From contig NZ_CP033334.1 of assembly GCF_013170705.1 (NCBI RefSeq), positions 3,077,501 through 3,141,500 of the forward strand: a DNA stretch of 64,000 nucleotides, in the 5' to 3' direction. Shown here piece after piece: positions 18,688 to 26,932 of the stretch. The stretch is from Mesorhizobium loti (GTDB taxonomy: Bacteria > Pseudomonadota > Alphaproteobacteria > Rhizobiales > Rhizobiaceae). Positions within the stretch are counted from its first letter, which is position 1; every line of letters begins with the position of its first letter. The position numbers and the translations under genes are program-made. The notes below the pieces were generated by a model. It ran no database searches, was not told the DNA's origin, and saw only the letters and a list, made by a program, of their open reading frames with translations.

Positions 18688-20097
18688 TTATTCGACGGGA
18701 ACGACCGCGTCGACGCCAACCGGCGATATGACCTCGTCCGGCACTTCCGGGGTCTTGTCGCCACGCTTGATTTCGTATCCGGCGCGTTGGAGCGTGCGCT
18801 CGTTCTTTTCCGCGGCGTCCGAAAGCGCCTGCTGCACCGTCTTGGCGCCGGTGGCGGCGTTTGAGATCTCCTGCTGCAGCTCGTCGAGCAGCACCGGATA
18901 TTCAGGCAGGTGCCAATAGTCGTTCAGGTATTGCAGCGCGGTGGAGAACTGCCGGTTGTAGGAATTCAACCCCTGCCAATCCGGGCTTTCCAGCACCTGC
19001 TTCAGGCCGGTCTGGCAGACGGCGGCATAGCGCTTCTGCTGCTCGGGCTGAAAATACCATTCCATGAACTTGGTCAGCTCGGGCAGTTTCTTGGAGTACT
19101 TGTTGATGCCCATGCCCTGGCCGCCGACCGAGAACTGGCGACGGAACTTCTTGTCGCGGCCGACCGCGCCCGGCAGAACCCCAAATGCGATCTTGTCGGC
19201 GAATTTGCTGACCTTGGGATCGACATTGGACCCGTTGAAATAGAACCACTGCATCGCCATGGCGACCTGGCCTTGCTGGATCGCGGTGTTGACCTCGTCG
19301 AAGCCCCAGTTGGTCGATCCGGGCGGACCATACTTGAACATATCGACATAGGCCTGCACCCCATCCACCGAAGCCGGCGAGTCGAGATAGCCCTTCACTT
19401 CCATCGTTTCCGGATTGTAGAGCTCGCCGCCGAACGACCAGAGGAAGGAGTTGGATGCCGTGGTCGCGAAGTCATAGTCGCGGCCGCCCATCTGGCCCCA
19501 GCCATAGAGCCCCTGGTCGGGACGCGTGAAGAACTCGGCCACCTGCTTGGCGTCCTGATAGGTCTGCGGCACCACCAGGTCCCTGCCGTACTTGGCCTTG
19601 AAGGCTTCCTTCTCCTTGGGATCCTCGAACAGGTCCTTGCGGTAGGTCAGGCCATAGGCATCCTGGTTGGCCGGCAGGCCGAAGAACTGCCCGGAGCCAT
19701 CCGGATACTCGCCATAACGCGAGAGCGAAGCCGCCGGGAAGATGTCGGCCTTCAGGTAGGTCGACTTTTCGAAGATGTCATTGAGCTTGACGGCATGCTG
19801 GGCAAACTCGGCGGTGGACTGGCTGTCCCACATTGCGAAGTCGAAAGCGTCGCCCTGGATGGCGAATTCGGACGCGATCTTGTCGTGCCACTGCGGGCCA
19901 TAGGGGACAAGCGCGGGCACGATCCTTACCGATTTGTCCGGATAGTCCTTGGCGATGGTGGTCAGCGCGTCGGCGCAAGTGCCTGCGTGCCAGACGAAAG
20001 TCAGGTCGGTGGCGCGGGCAGAACCCGCGGTTGCAGCGAGCGCGGCTGCAAGCGCTGCGGCTGACGTCAACAGACGCGTGCGCATGGCCATGTTCAT
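18688..20097 (-). CDS. Sugar ABC transporter substrate-binding protein (family 1)
   Basis: 469 residues from ATG 20097, which has GGAGGAG 3-9 nt upstream; a GTG at 20109 is less likely because it overlaps that site. Signal peptide MRTRLLTSAAALAAALAATA with cleavage near SARA-TD. The mature protein begins LTFVWHAGTCADALTTIAKD and shows family-1 SBP features such as FDFAMWDSQSTAEFAQ, ADIFPAASLSRY and VAMAMQWFYFNG. First gene of the ten-gene minus-strand operon that includes the DhaKL and LsrF genes. The ligand is unknown; the enzymes suggest a ketose, polyol or branched polyol. Confidence 0.92.
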   Translation of the reverse strand: MNMAMRTRLLTSAAALAAALAATAGSARATDLTFVWHAGTCADALTTIAKDYPDKSVRIVPALVPYGPQWHDKIASEFAIQGDAFDFAMWDSQSTAEFAQHAVKLNDIFEKSTYLKADIFPAASLSRYGEYPDGSGQFFGLPANQDAYGLTYRKDLFEDPKEKEAFKAKYGRDLVVPQTYQDAKQVAEFFTRPDQGLYGWGQMGGRDYDFATTASNSFLWSFGGELYNPETMEVKGYLDSPASVDGVQAYVDMFKYGPPGSTNWGFDEVNTAIQQGQVAMAMQWFYFNGSNVDPKVSKFADKIAFGVLPGAVGRDKKFRRQFSVGGQGMGINKYSKKLPELTKFMEWYFQPEQQKRYAAVCQTGLKQVLESPDWQGLNSYNRQFSTALQYLNDYWHLPEYPVLLDELQQEISNAATGAKTVQQALSDAAEKNERTLQRAGYEIKRGDKTPEVPDEVISPVGVDAVVPVE

Positions 20098-20466
20098 GTT
20101 CTCCTCCACTTGTCAGTTCAAGGGGGCAATGGTCGGACCCGACCCTCTCCTACCCCTATCTGAAGCCTATGCATCGGCGTTATAAATATCAATAGAAAAG
20201 TTACAAACAGCACTTTTTGATGTTAAGTGTCTTCGCGCGGCTTGCACGAAACATTTGCTAACACGCCCATTCTGGTGCCGTGCTGCACTGCAAAAAAGCC
20301 ATTAAACTCATAATTTTGAGATGCTTCGCGCCGAGACTGCGGAATCCGGATGTTTTCTCGCGGCGCAGTGCAGCATCGAAATTTTGATATCTTAACATTT
20401 TTCTCTGGCGCGGTTTGCCGATGATGTTAAAACAGGCGAGGGCAAATCGCCGGAAGGACAAGCAGC
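20098..20466. promoter_or_regulatory. Divergent AT-rich control region with repeated ATGTTAAG sites
   Basis: This 369-bp gap separates the sugar operon from the DeoR gene and has no ORF of note. ATGTTAAG occurs at 20220-20227 and as its exact reverse complement CTTAACAT at 20391-20398; ATGTTAAA is at 20424-20431. AATTTTGA is repeated at 20312-20319 and 20380-20387. DeoR regulators often use spaced operator copies and looping, so these are candidate operators for the adjacent regulator. AT-rich stretches near 20180-20220 and 20380-20402 are possible promoter cores. Inferred from position and repetition only. Confidence 0.42.
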
Positions 20467-21252
20467 TTGGAATCCGAAGAGGCGCAACATTTGTCGAAGG
20501 CGGACCATCGCCGTTCGGAAATCATCCGCATTCTGATGGAAAGCGGAACGGCGCAGATCAAGGACCTGGCCGTCCAGCTCGACGTATCGCTGATGACCAT
20601 CCACCGCGATCTCAACGATCTGCATGACCAGGGGCTGGTGCGGCGTATTCGTGGCGCCGTCTCGGTAGAGAAGTCGATGCTGTTCGAGAGCAGCTACCTT
20701 TACCGGGCGCGTCAGCACGTGGAGGAGAAGCGCCGGCTGGCGCGCGCCGCGGCCGCCCATATCGAACCCGGCAACGCCATCGTCTGGGACGACAGTTCGA
20801 CGACCTTCCATGTGTGCGACTTCATCGAGCAGGTGACGCCGATAACCGTCATCACCAATGCGCTGCCCGTGATGGAGCGGCTGCGCGACAAGCAGGACGT
20901 CGAACTGATCGGACTGGGCGGCAAATACCACCGCGTCTACAACGGCTTTTTCGGCATAGCCTGCGAAAGGGCGATCCGCTCCTACCATGTCGATGTGGCG
21001 TTGATGTCGACGACCACCATCCAGGGCATGTCCCTCTATACGCAGGACGAACAGGTCGTGCGCTCCAAGCAGGCCATGATGGAGATCGCGCGCAAGAAAA
21101 TCCTTCTTGTCGACGAGAGCAAATTCCACTTCTCGGCTCTCAATTACGTGGCCGAACTCACGGCATTCGATGTGGTCCTGGTTTCGCAATCGGTCGACCG
21201 CGACATCGTGCAGAACATGAAGGAAGCGGGCGTCAGGCTGGAGCTTGTCTGA
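20467..21252 (+). CDS. DeoR/GlpR family transcriptional regulator
   Basis: 261 residues from a TTG start with GGAAGGA 9 nt upstream; an in-frame stop at 20428 rules out an upstream ATG. A DeoR helix-turn-helix lies at about residues 14-68 (GTAQIKDLAVQLDVSLMTIHRD). The sensor domain follows, with NAIVWDDSSTTFHVCDFI, VITNALPVMERL and KKILLVDESKFHFSAL typical of DeoR sugar-phosphate-binding domains. Divergent to the sugar operon and 33 bp before the second aldolase gene. It likely represses both units in the absence of a phosphorylated sugar. Confidence 0.92.
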   Translation: MESEEAQHLSKADHRRSEIIRILMESGTAQIKDLAVQLDVSLMTIHRDLNDLHDQGLVRRIRGAVSVEKSMLFESSYLYRARQHVEEKRRLARAAAAHIEPGNAIVWDDSSTTFHVCDFIEQVTPITVITNALPVMERLRDKQDVELIGLGGKYHRVYNGFFGIACERAIRSYHVDVALMSTTTIQGMSLYTQDEQVVRSKQAMMEIARKKILLVDESKFHFSALNYVAELTAFDVVLVSQSVDRDIVQNMKEAGVRLELV

Positions 21253-21285
21253 CCGGGCCGCGTCCCACCCGAAGGAATGAAAGAA

Positions 21286-22119
21286 ATGTCTGAAATCGGT
21301 AAGGCACGCCGGCTTGCCCGGTTGCTCAACAAGAATTCGGGGCGAATGCTCTGTGTTCCGCTCGACCACGGCATGCAGGTCGGACCGATCGCCGGCATCG
21401 CGGATCCCGCGCCTTTGATCGACATCGTGGTGGAGGCAGGGGTCGACGCGGTCATCGTCAATCCCGGCATGCTCTTGCGTCACGGCCACCGCCTGGCAGG
21501 CGGGCCCGCCGTAATCCTGCGCCTCAACCAGACGACCATGTGGCGCCACGGGACGCCGACAGGGTATGCGGACACGCACAGTCGTCTCGTCGCGACGGTG
21601 GAGGAAGCCGTGCAAATGGGCGCCGAAGCGGTGATCACCTACCTCTTCACCTGCAACAACCGTCCGGAGGAGGAAACGAAATCGTTTGAAACCGCGGGCA
21701 TCGTCGCTTCCGAATGCCGGAAATGGGGTGTCGTGCACGTCATCGAGGCGATGGCGGCAAAGGGCGGCTTCGCGCGCGCCAACGACCCGGCCGTGGTGGC
21801 GATGAACTGCCGCATGGCCGGCGAGCTCGGCGCCGACATGATCAAGACCGACTGGTGCGAACCAGAGCGCTTCGCCGACATTGCCAGGCAATCGCTGGCG
21901 CCCATCGCTGTCGCGGGCGGCCCCGCCTTGGCCACCCTGGCGGGTACGCTGCAGTTCGCAAAGGACACGATCAGCGCCGGCGCGACCGGCCTGATGTTCG
22001 GACGCAACGTGTTCCAGCAGGCTGATGTCGCGGCAACTCTGGCGAGATTGGCGGACGTGGTTCATGATCGCTCGGAACTCCAGGGCGATCCTTGCGCGAT
22101 GCCGTTGGGGGCGGGATAG
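21286..22119 (+). CDS. DhnA/LsrF-type class I aldolase
   Basis: 277 residues from ATG 21286, with GAAGGA about 10 nt upstream; the ATG at 21277 is too close to that site. A (beta/alpha)8 aldolase of the DeoC/FbaB/LacD group: RMLCVPLDHGMQVGPIAGIAD corresponds to the FDHG phosphate-site strand of FbaB/LsrF. The Schiff-base lysine is expected in ADMIKTDWCEPERF, and VAGGPALATLAGTLQF and GLMFGRNVFQQ form the phosphate-binding loops. It is a distant paralog of the LsrF enzyme encoded across the control region. With DeoR it forms a short plus-strand unit, and likely cleaves the phosphorylated ketose made by the DhaKL proteins. Confidence 0.86.
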   Translation: MSEIGKARRLARLLNKNSGRMLCVPLDHGMQVGPIAGIADPAPLIDIVVEAGVDAVIVNPGMLLRHGHRLAGGPAVILRLNQTTMWRHGTPTGYADTHSRLVATVEEAVQMGAEAVITYLFTCNNRPEEETKSFETAGIVASECRKWGVVHVIEAMAAKGGFARANDPAVVAMNCRMAGELGADMIKTDWCEPERFADIARQSLAPIAVAGGPALATLAGTLQFAKDTISAGATGLMFGRNVFQQADVAATLARLADVVHDRSELQGDPCAMPLGAG

Positions 22120-22148
22120 ACGGAAGGCCGGTTTTCGCCGTTGCCTCA

Positions 22149-22163
22149 ATAACAAAATGTTAT
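22149..22163. promoter_or_regulatory. Perfect palindrome, candidate LysR binding site
   Basis: ATAACA-AAA-TGTTAT at 22149-22163 is a perfect 6+6 inverted repeat 34 bp before the LysR TTG start. A related sequence, ATTACAAAACGCTAT, lies at 23204-23218 before the CoA-transferase gene. LysR proteins bind T-N11-A-type interrupted palindromes and usually act at their own and their target promoters. Assignment inferred. Confidence 0.42.
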
Positions 22164-22196
22164 ACGGTGGCCCTGCATCAAGCCCAGGGAGCCGGT

Positions 22197-23159
22197 TTGG
22201 ACCTTCGTCAGCTTAGATATTTTTCCCAGGTCGTGGAGAGCGGCTCGTTTTCCAAGGCCGCGACGCAGCTGCACGTGGCGCAGCCGGCGTTGAGCCAGCA
22301 TGTCCGGCACATGGAAGAGGAGCTTGGCCTCTCTCTCCTGCATCGCGGGCCGCATGGGGTCAGCGCGACGGAGGCCGGCGCGCGGCTCATGGTGCACGCC
22401 AAGCGCATTCTTGCCGAATTTGCTGAAATCACCGACAGCGTCAGGGGCGCCGCCATCGCCCCCCGTGGCGAGGTGCGCTTCGGATTGCCGGGTACAGTCA
22501 GCGAACTGCTCGCGGCGCCGCTGATCGAGGCCGCCCGCGAGCGCTTCCCCGAGGTTCGCATCCGCGTTGTGGAGGCGATGAGCGGCTACATTCTGGAATG
22601 GTTGAAACGCGGGGAAGTCGACCTTGCGATGATCTACGCGACGTCGGATCCCCGGGGACTCGCGGTACACCATGGGTTGTCCGAGGAGATCTGTCTCTTT
22701 GCCAGCCCGTCGATGCCCGGGTCGGACGCTTTTGAGGGCTCCTCCGTGGAGCTTCGCGACGTCGCCGGATTGCCGCTTGTCGTGCCAGGCCCCGGGCACG
22801 GCCTGCGGGAACTGATCGATGCCGTGGCGACGTCGGTCCAGGCCGTCATCAACCCGGCGATCGAAATCGACTCCTACACCCAGATCAAGAGATTGGTGAC
22901 GCGCGGAATCGGTTACGGGATCTTGCCGAGGATGGCGATCAACGCGGAGGCCCAGGCCGGACTATGCCGGGCATGGAGTTTCAAGAACCCTCCGATTACC
23001 CGGAAAGTGTATCTGGCTTACTCGACGGAACGCCCCTTGCAAACCGCTCCCCGCGCCGTCGGGCAGCTATCGTGGGAAATCCTTCGCCAGCTGGTCAAGG
23101 ACCAGATCTGGAGCGCCGAACTGTCCGACGAAAATCAGCGCCCCAACCTCTTTGGCTAG
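22197..23159 (+). CDS. LysR family transcriptional regulator
   Basis: 320 residues from a TTG start preceded by AGGGAG (LDLRQLRYFSQVVESGSF); the frame stays open upstream but the homology begins here. Winged-helix HTH at about residues 3-60 (SKAATQLHVAQPALSQHVRH). A periplasmic-binding-like sensor at 90-300 includes VRFGLPGTVSELLAAPLIEAA. The N-terminus resembles Nac/CynR-type LysR proteins. It precedes the five-gene acyl-CoA operon on the same strand and is the obvious activator candidate. Confidence 0.92.
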   Translation: MDLRQLRYFSQVVESGSFSKAATQLHVAQPALSQHVRHMEEELGLSLLHRGPHGVSATEAGARLMVHAKRILAEFAEITDSVRGAAIAPRGEVRFGLPGTVSELLAAPLIEAARERFPEVRIRVVEAMSGYILEWLKRGEVDLAMIYATSDPRGLAVHHGLSEEICLFASPSMPGSDAFEGSSVELRDVAGLPLVVPGPGHGLRELIDAVATSVQAVINPAIEIDSYTQIKRLVTRGIGYGILPRMAINAEAQAGLCRAWSFKNPPITRKVYLAYSTERPLQTAPRAVGQLSWEILRQLVKDQIWSAELSDENQRPNLFG

Positions 23160-23203
23160 CCTGTTCGGGCGGGCGCACGCTGTACCGTTTCGCTATACCT
23201 CCC

Positions 23204-23218
23204 ATTACAAAACGCTAT
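23204..23218. promoter_or_regulatory. Imperfect second copy of the LysR palindrome before the CoA-transferase operon
   Basis: ATTACAAAACGCTAT at 23204-23218 matches ATAACAAAATGTTAT (22149-22163) at 12 of 15 positions, and the centre ACAAAA is identical. It lies 60 bp before the CoA-transferase ATG, in the 118-bp gap after the LysR stop. Supports one regulator acting at both promoters, though two sites are few. Confidence 0.38.
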
Positions 23219-23277
23219 TTGACGCAGTGGCCCCTTCCGGTGCGATGGTGTCGGAAAAGCAGGACAGGGAGCATGCC

Positions 23278-24444
23278 ATGCCCGGCGCGCTGGAGGGAAC
23301 GACCGTCATTTCGCTGGAGCAAGCCGTGGCCGCGCCCTTGGCGACGTCGCGGTTGGCTGACGCGGGCGCACGCGTCATCAAGCTCGAACGCCCCGAGGGT
23401 GACTTCGCGCGAGGCTATGACGACTACGTTGACGGCCTCTCCAGCTATTTCATCTGGAACAACCGCGGCAAGCAATCCTGCACCGTCGACCTGAAGCGGC
23501 CCGACGATCTCGCACTGGTCGAGTCCATGCTCGCTTCCGCCGATGTGTTCGTGCAGAACCTTGCGCCTGCCGCGACCGACAGGCTGGGCATCGGCAGCGC
23601 TGATCTCAGGAGGCGGTTTCCCAGGTTGATCGTCTGTGACATTGGCGGCTATGCGCCCGGAACACCCGACCATGATCGCAAAGCCTACGATCTGCTGATC
23701 CAGGCTGAAGCGGGTTTGGCGGGCGTAACGGGATCCGCTTCGTCGGGCCCGACCCGCGTCGGCATATCGATATCCGACATCGCCACGGGGCAGGGGGCCT
23801 ACGCCGCGATCCTCGAAGCGCTGATCGTGCGCGCTCGAACCGGGGAAGGGGCTCACCTGCAGGTTTCGCTGTTCGACACGCTCGCCGAATACATGAACGT
23901 GCCCTATCTGGCGCGGCGCTACGGCGGCAAGGAGCCGCGACGGCTCGGCCTCGCCCACCCCTCGATCGCGCCCTATGGGCTGTTCAGGGTGAGCGACGGC
24001 GAAATCCTGATCGCCGTCCAGAATGAGCGCGAATGGGCGGTGTTCTGCGACAGTGTCCTGCGCCAGTCGTCGATCGCAACGGACCCAAGGTTCGAACGCA
24101 ACGTCCTGCGCATCAAGAACCGCGAGCCGCTGGACGCATGCGTGCAGGCGCTGCTGGCGAGCTATACCATGGCTACACTATGCGAACTGCTGGACCGGGT
24201 CCGCATTGCATATGGGCGTGTCTCAACCATGGCGGATCTGGCGGTGCACCGCAGCGCGACCAAAGTCCCGGTCGAGACATCGGTGGGGCTGGTCGAGCTC
24301 TTTGCCCCACCTGTCACGGTCAACGGCCGGCGGCCGGTGCTTGGCAGGGTGCCAACGCTTGGCGAACACGACCTGGCCTTGCGGCGGGAGTTCGGCACTG
24401 CCGGCAGGGTGGATGCCAAACGGATAGGAAATACAGCGCCATGA
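23278..24444 (+). CDS. CaiB/BaiF family CoA-transferase
   Basis: 388 residues from ATG 23278 with AGGGAG 7 nt upstream. Class III (formyl-CoA/CaiB type) CoA-transferase: EGTTVISLEQAVAAPLATSR at the start, GARVIKLERPEGDFAR and NRGKQSCTVDL. The catalytic aspartate lies in YDLLIQAEAGL near residue 143. These enzymes move CoA between carboxylates in the cytoplasm. As first gene of the unit it likely activates a free dicarboxylate or moves CoA within it, as mesaconyl-CoA C1-C4 transferase does. The substrate is inferred from the neighbours only. Confidence 0.9.
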   Translation: MPGALEGTTVISLEQAVAAPLATSRLADAGARVIKLERPEGDFARGYDDYVDGLSSYFIWNNRGKQSCTVDLKRPDDLALVESMLASADVFVQNLAPAATDRLGIGSADLRRRFPRLIVCDIGGYAPGTPDHDRKAYDLLIQAEAGLAGVTGSASSGPTRVGISISDIATGQGAYAAILEALIVRARTGEGAHLQVSLFDTLAEYMNVPYLARRYGGKEPRRLGLAHPSIAPYGLFRVSDGEILIAVQNEREWAVFCDSVLRQSSIATDPRFERNVLRIKNREPLDACVQALLASYTMATLCELLDRVRIAYGRVSTMADLAVHRSATKVPVETSVGLVELFAPPVTVNGRRPVLGRVPTLGEHDLALRREFGTAGRVDAKRIGNTAP

Positions 24445-25775
24445 GCTTGACCCGTAACCTGACCCGCCTGATCCGCGAAAAGCCGGTAACCGAACGCGAC
24501 CTCGAATGGGCGTCGCTGTTCGTCCTTGATACGCTTGCCTGTGCCCTTGGCGCGCTGCCGACCGAGCCGGCCCGCATGCTCAGGACGGTCGCGCCGCCGA
24601 CACAAGCGGACACCGCCCGCAAGGCGTTTTATCTGGGTGGTCTGTCCCATATCCTGGAGATGGACGATCTGCATCGGGATTCGGTGACCCATCCGGGCAG
24701 TGTCGTCATTCCCGCGGCCTGGGCGGTGGCTCATGACCTCGATCTTGGCGGCGAAGCTTTTCTCAAGGCAGTTCTCGCGGGATATGAGGCCTGTTGCCGA
24801 ATAGGCATGTCCGTCGGCAAGAAGCATTACCGGGTCTGGCACAACACCTCGACCTGCGGTCCCTTCGGCGCCGCGTTTGCCGCGGCTGAACTTATTGGCC
24901 TCGACGATACCAAGACCGTGTGGGCGCTTGGCAATGCCGGCACGCAGTCGTCAGGGCTCTGGGAATTCCTGGCCGAAGGCGCCATGAGCAAGCATCTCCA
25001 CACCGCCAGAGCCGCGGAATCAGGCCTTCTCGCCTCACTCCTGGCGAAGGAGGGATTCACCGGCGCGGAGAATATCCTCGAAGGTGAAAAGGGGTTTTAC
25101 GCCGGCCTCTGTCCGGACCCGATCCCGGAGGCCGTGACAAGCGGCCCGGGGCGCCCGTGGCAGCTGATCAACACCTCGATCAAGCCTTGGCCTTGCTGCC
25201 GGCATACCCACCCCGCGATCGACGGCGCAATCGCCCTGCATCACGAGATCGCCGGCGAGGCCATCGCACGGGTTCAAGTCGGAACGTATCGTGCCGCCCT
25301 CGACGTGTGCGATCGCCCGAGCCCGGAAGATCCATACAGCGCCAAATTCTCGCTGCAGCACACGGTCGCGATAGCCTTGGCGGACGGCCGCGTCGACCAG
25401 GCCAGCTTTAATGCGGATGCACGGCAACGGATGGTCGGCGAACGCGGCAAGGTCAAGGTCGAACTCGCGCCCGGGATTGAAGCGGCTTATCCCAGGTCAT
25501 GGGGAGCCGAGATCGTGGTGGAGACCGCTTCCGGGAGGCGCCTTTCGGCCACGCGCCACGACGCCAAGGGCGATCCCGACAATCCGGTGACGAGCGCCGA
25601 ACTGTCTCGGAAGGCCCGCGCGCAGCTTGTCGAAGGCGGCTGCTCGGAAGGCCGTGCCGACGACCTGATCAGGGCCATCCTTGGCCTGCCCGATAACCGT
25701 CCCGTGCGCTCGCTGGGATTGGTTGAAATAGCTGGCGATGCGCGTGCCCCAGTCCGTGCCGCACGGAGCGCCTGA
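24441..25775 (+). CDS. MmgE/PrpD family protein
   Basis: 444 residues from ATG 24441, overlapping the CoA-transferase stop (ATGA). MmgE/PrpD fold: SLFVLDTLACALGALPTE, SHILEMDDLHRDSVTHPGS, NAGTQSSGLWEFL and IKPWPCCRHTHPAIDGAI are typical. Known members are 2-methylcitrate dehydratase and cis-aconitate decarboxylase, which makes itaconate; many others are unassigned. In this operon it may hydrate, dehydrate or isomerise a branched di- or tricarboxylate before CoA activation. The specific reaction is not readable. Confidence 0.88.
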   Translation: MSLTRNLTRLIREKPVTERDLEWASLFVLDTLACALGALPTEPARMLRTVAPPTQADTARKAFYLGGLSHILEMDDLHRDSVTHPGSVVIPAAWAVAHDLDLGGEAFLKAVLAGYEACCRIGMSVGKKHYRVWHNTSTCGPFGAAFAAAELIGLDDTKTVWALGNAGTQSSGLWEFLAEGAMSKHLHTARAAESGLLASLLAKEGFTGAENILEGEKGFYAGLCPDPIPEAVTSGPGRPWQLINTSIKPWPCCRHTHPAIDGAIALHHEIAGEAIARVQVGTYRAALDVCDRPSPEDPYSAKFSLQHTVAIALADGRVDQASFNADARQRMVGERGKVKVELAPGIEAAYPRSWGAEIVVETASGRRLSATRHDAKGDPDNPVTSAELSRKARAQLVEGGCSEGRADDLIRAILGLPDNRPVRSLGLVEIAGDARAPVRAARSA

Positions 25776-26932
25776 TGTTCAAGGACTTTGACAACGAAGA
25801 CATCCGCGAAGCCGTGCGTCGGCTCTGCGAGCAATTTCCGGGCGAATACTGGCGCAAGCTCGACGCGGACCGCGCCTACCCGGTGGATTTCGTCAACGCG
25901 CTGACGGAGGCTGGTTATCTCGCGACCTTGATCCCCGAGGAATATGGCGGGTCCGGCTTGACGCTGTCGGCCGCGGCCGCGGTGCTCGAGGAGATCCAGC
26001 GAGCCGGGTGCAACGGCGCCGCATGCCATGCGCAGATGTACGTCATGGGCACAGTCCTGCGGCATGGCAATGCGTCTCAAAAGGAGCGTTATCTTCCAAA
26101 GATCGCCTCCGGCGAATTGAGGCTGCAGGCGTTCGGCGTCACCGAGCCGACCAGCGGCACGGACACGACTTCGATCCGGACCTTCGCCCGCAAGGAGGGC
26201 GATCATTACGTCGTCAACGGCCAGAAGATCTGGACAAGCCGGGCGGAATATTCCGACCTCATGCTCCTGCTCGCGCGGACCACTCCCAAGGACCAGGTGG
26301 CCAAACGGACCGACGGTCTTTCAGTGTTCATCCTGGACATGCGGGACGCGCTTCAAGAGGGGCTGTCGATCCGGCCGATCCGCACGATGATGAACCACTC
26401 CACGACCGAGGTCTTTTTCGACAATGTCAAAGTCCCCGCCGAAAACCTGGTCGGAGAAGAGGGCAAGGGTTTCCGTTACATCCTGTCCGGGATGAATGCC
26501 GAGCGGATCCTGATCGCCGCCGAGTGCGTTGGCGACGCCAAGTGGCTGATCAACAAGGCTTCCACTTACGCCTGCGACCGCAACATCTTCGGCCGGGCCA
26601 TCGGCGCCAACCAGGGCATCCAGTTTCCCATCGCCAAGGCCTATGCCAACATGCGCGCGGCCGAACTGATGGTACGCGAGGCGACGCGGCTCTACGAAGC
26701 CGGCCTCGACTGTGGTGCCGAGGCCAACATGGCCAAGATGCTCGCCGCCGATGCTTCGAATGAAGCCGCCAACGCATGTGTCCAGACCCATGGCGGCTTC
26801 GGCTTCGCCGAAGAGTATGATGTCGAGCGCAAGTTCCGCGAAACCCGGCTTTACCAGGTCGCGCCGATCTCGACGAACCTTATCCTGTCCTACCTTTCCG
26901 AGCACGTGCTCGGAATGCCACGTTCCTATTGA
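25775..26932 (+). CDS. Acyl-CoA dehydrogenase
   Basis: 385 residues; start overlaps the previous stop by one base (TGATG). FAD-dependent acyl-CoA dehydrogenase: LRLQAFGVTEPTSGTDTTS binds FAD and substrate. YVVNGQKIWTSRAEYSD follows, and THGGFGFAEEYDVERKFRE near the C-terminus carries the conserved EYDVER region used for catalysis in several subfamilies. It oxidises a saturated acyl-CoA to the enoyl-CoA with electron transfer to ETF. Upstream of a MaoC/HTD2 hydratase and a CitE lyase it would make the unsaturated dicarboxyl-CoA, for example methylsuccinyl-CoA to mesaconyl-CoA; that substrate is inference. Confidence 0.92.
   Translation: MFKDFDNEDIREAVRRLCEQFPGEYWRKLDADRAYPVDFVNALTEAGYLATLIPEEYGGSGLTLSAAAAVLEEIQRAGCNGAACHAQMYVMGTVLRHGNASQKERYLPKIASGELRLQAFGVTEPTSGTDTTSIRTFARKEGDHYVVNGQKIWTSRAEYSDLMLLLARTTPKDQVAKRTDGLSVFILDMRDALQEGLSIRPIRTMMNHSTTEVFFDNVKVPAENLVGEEGKGFRYILSGMNAERILIAAECVGDAKWLINKASTYACDRNIFGRAIGANQGIQFPIAKAYANMRAAELMVREATRLYEAGLDCGAEANMAKMLAADASNEAANACVQTHGGFGFAEEYDVERKFRETRLYQVAPISTNLILSYLSEHVLGMPRSY

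Noticed and set aside
15672..18764. A 1030-codon minus-strand frame that would make a giant ATPase fusion
   Set aside because: Only the last 362 codons match an ATPase. The rest is the out-of-frame shadow of the two permease genes, and ATG 16760 overlaps the permease stop.
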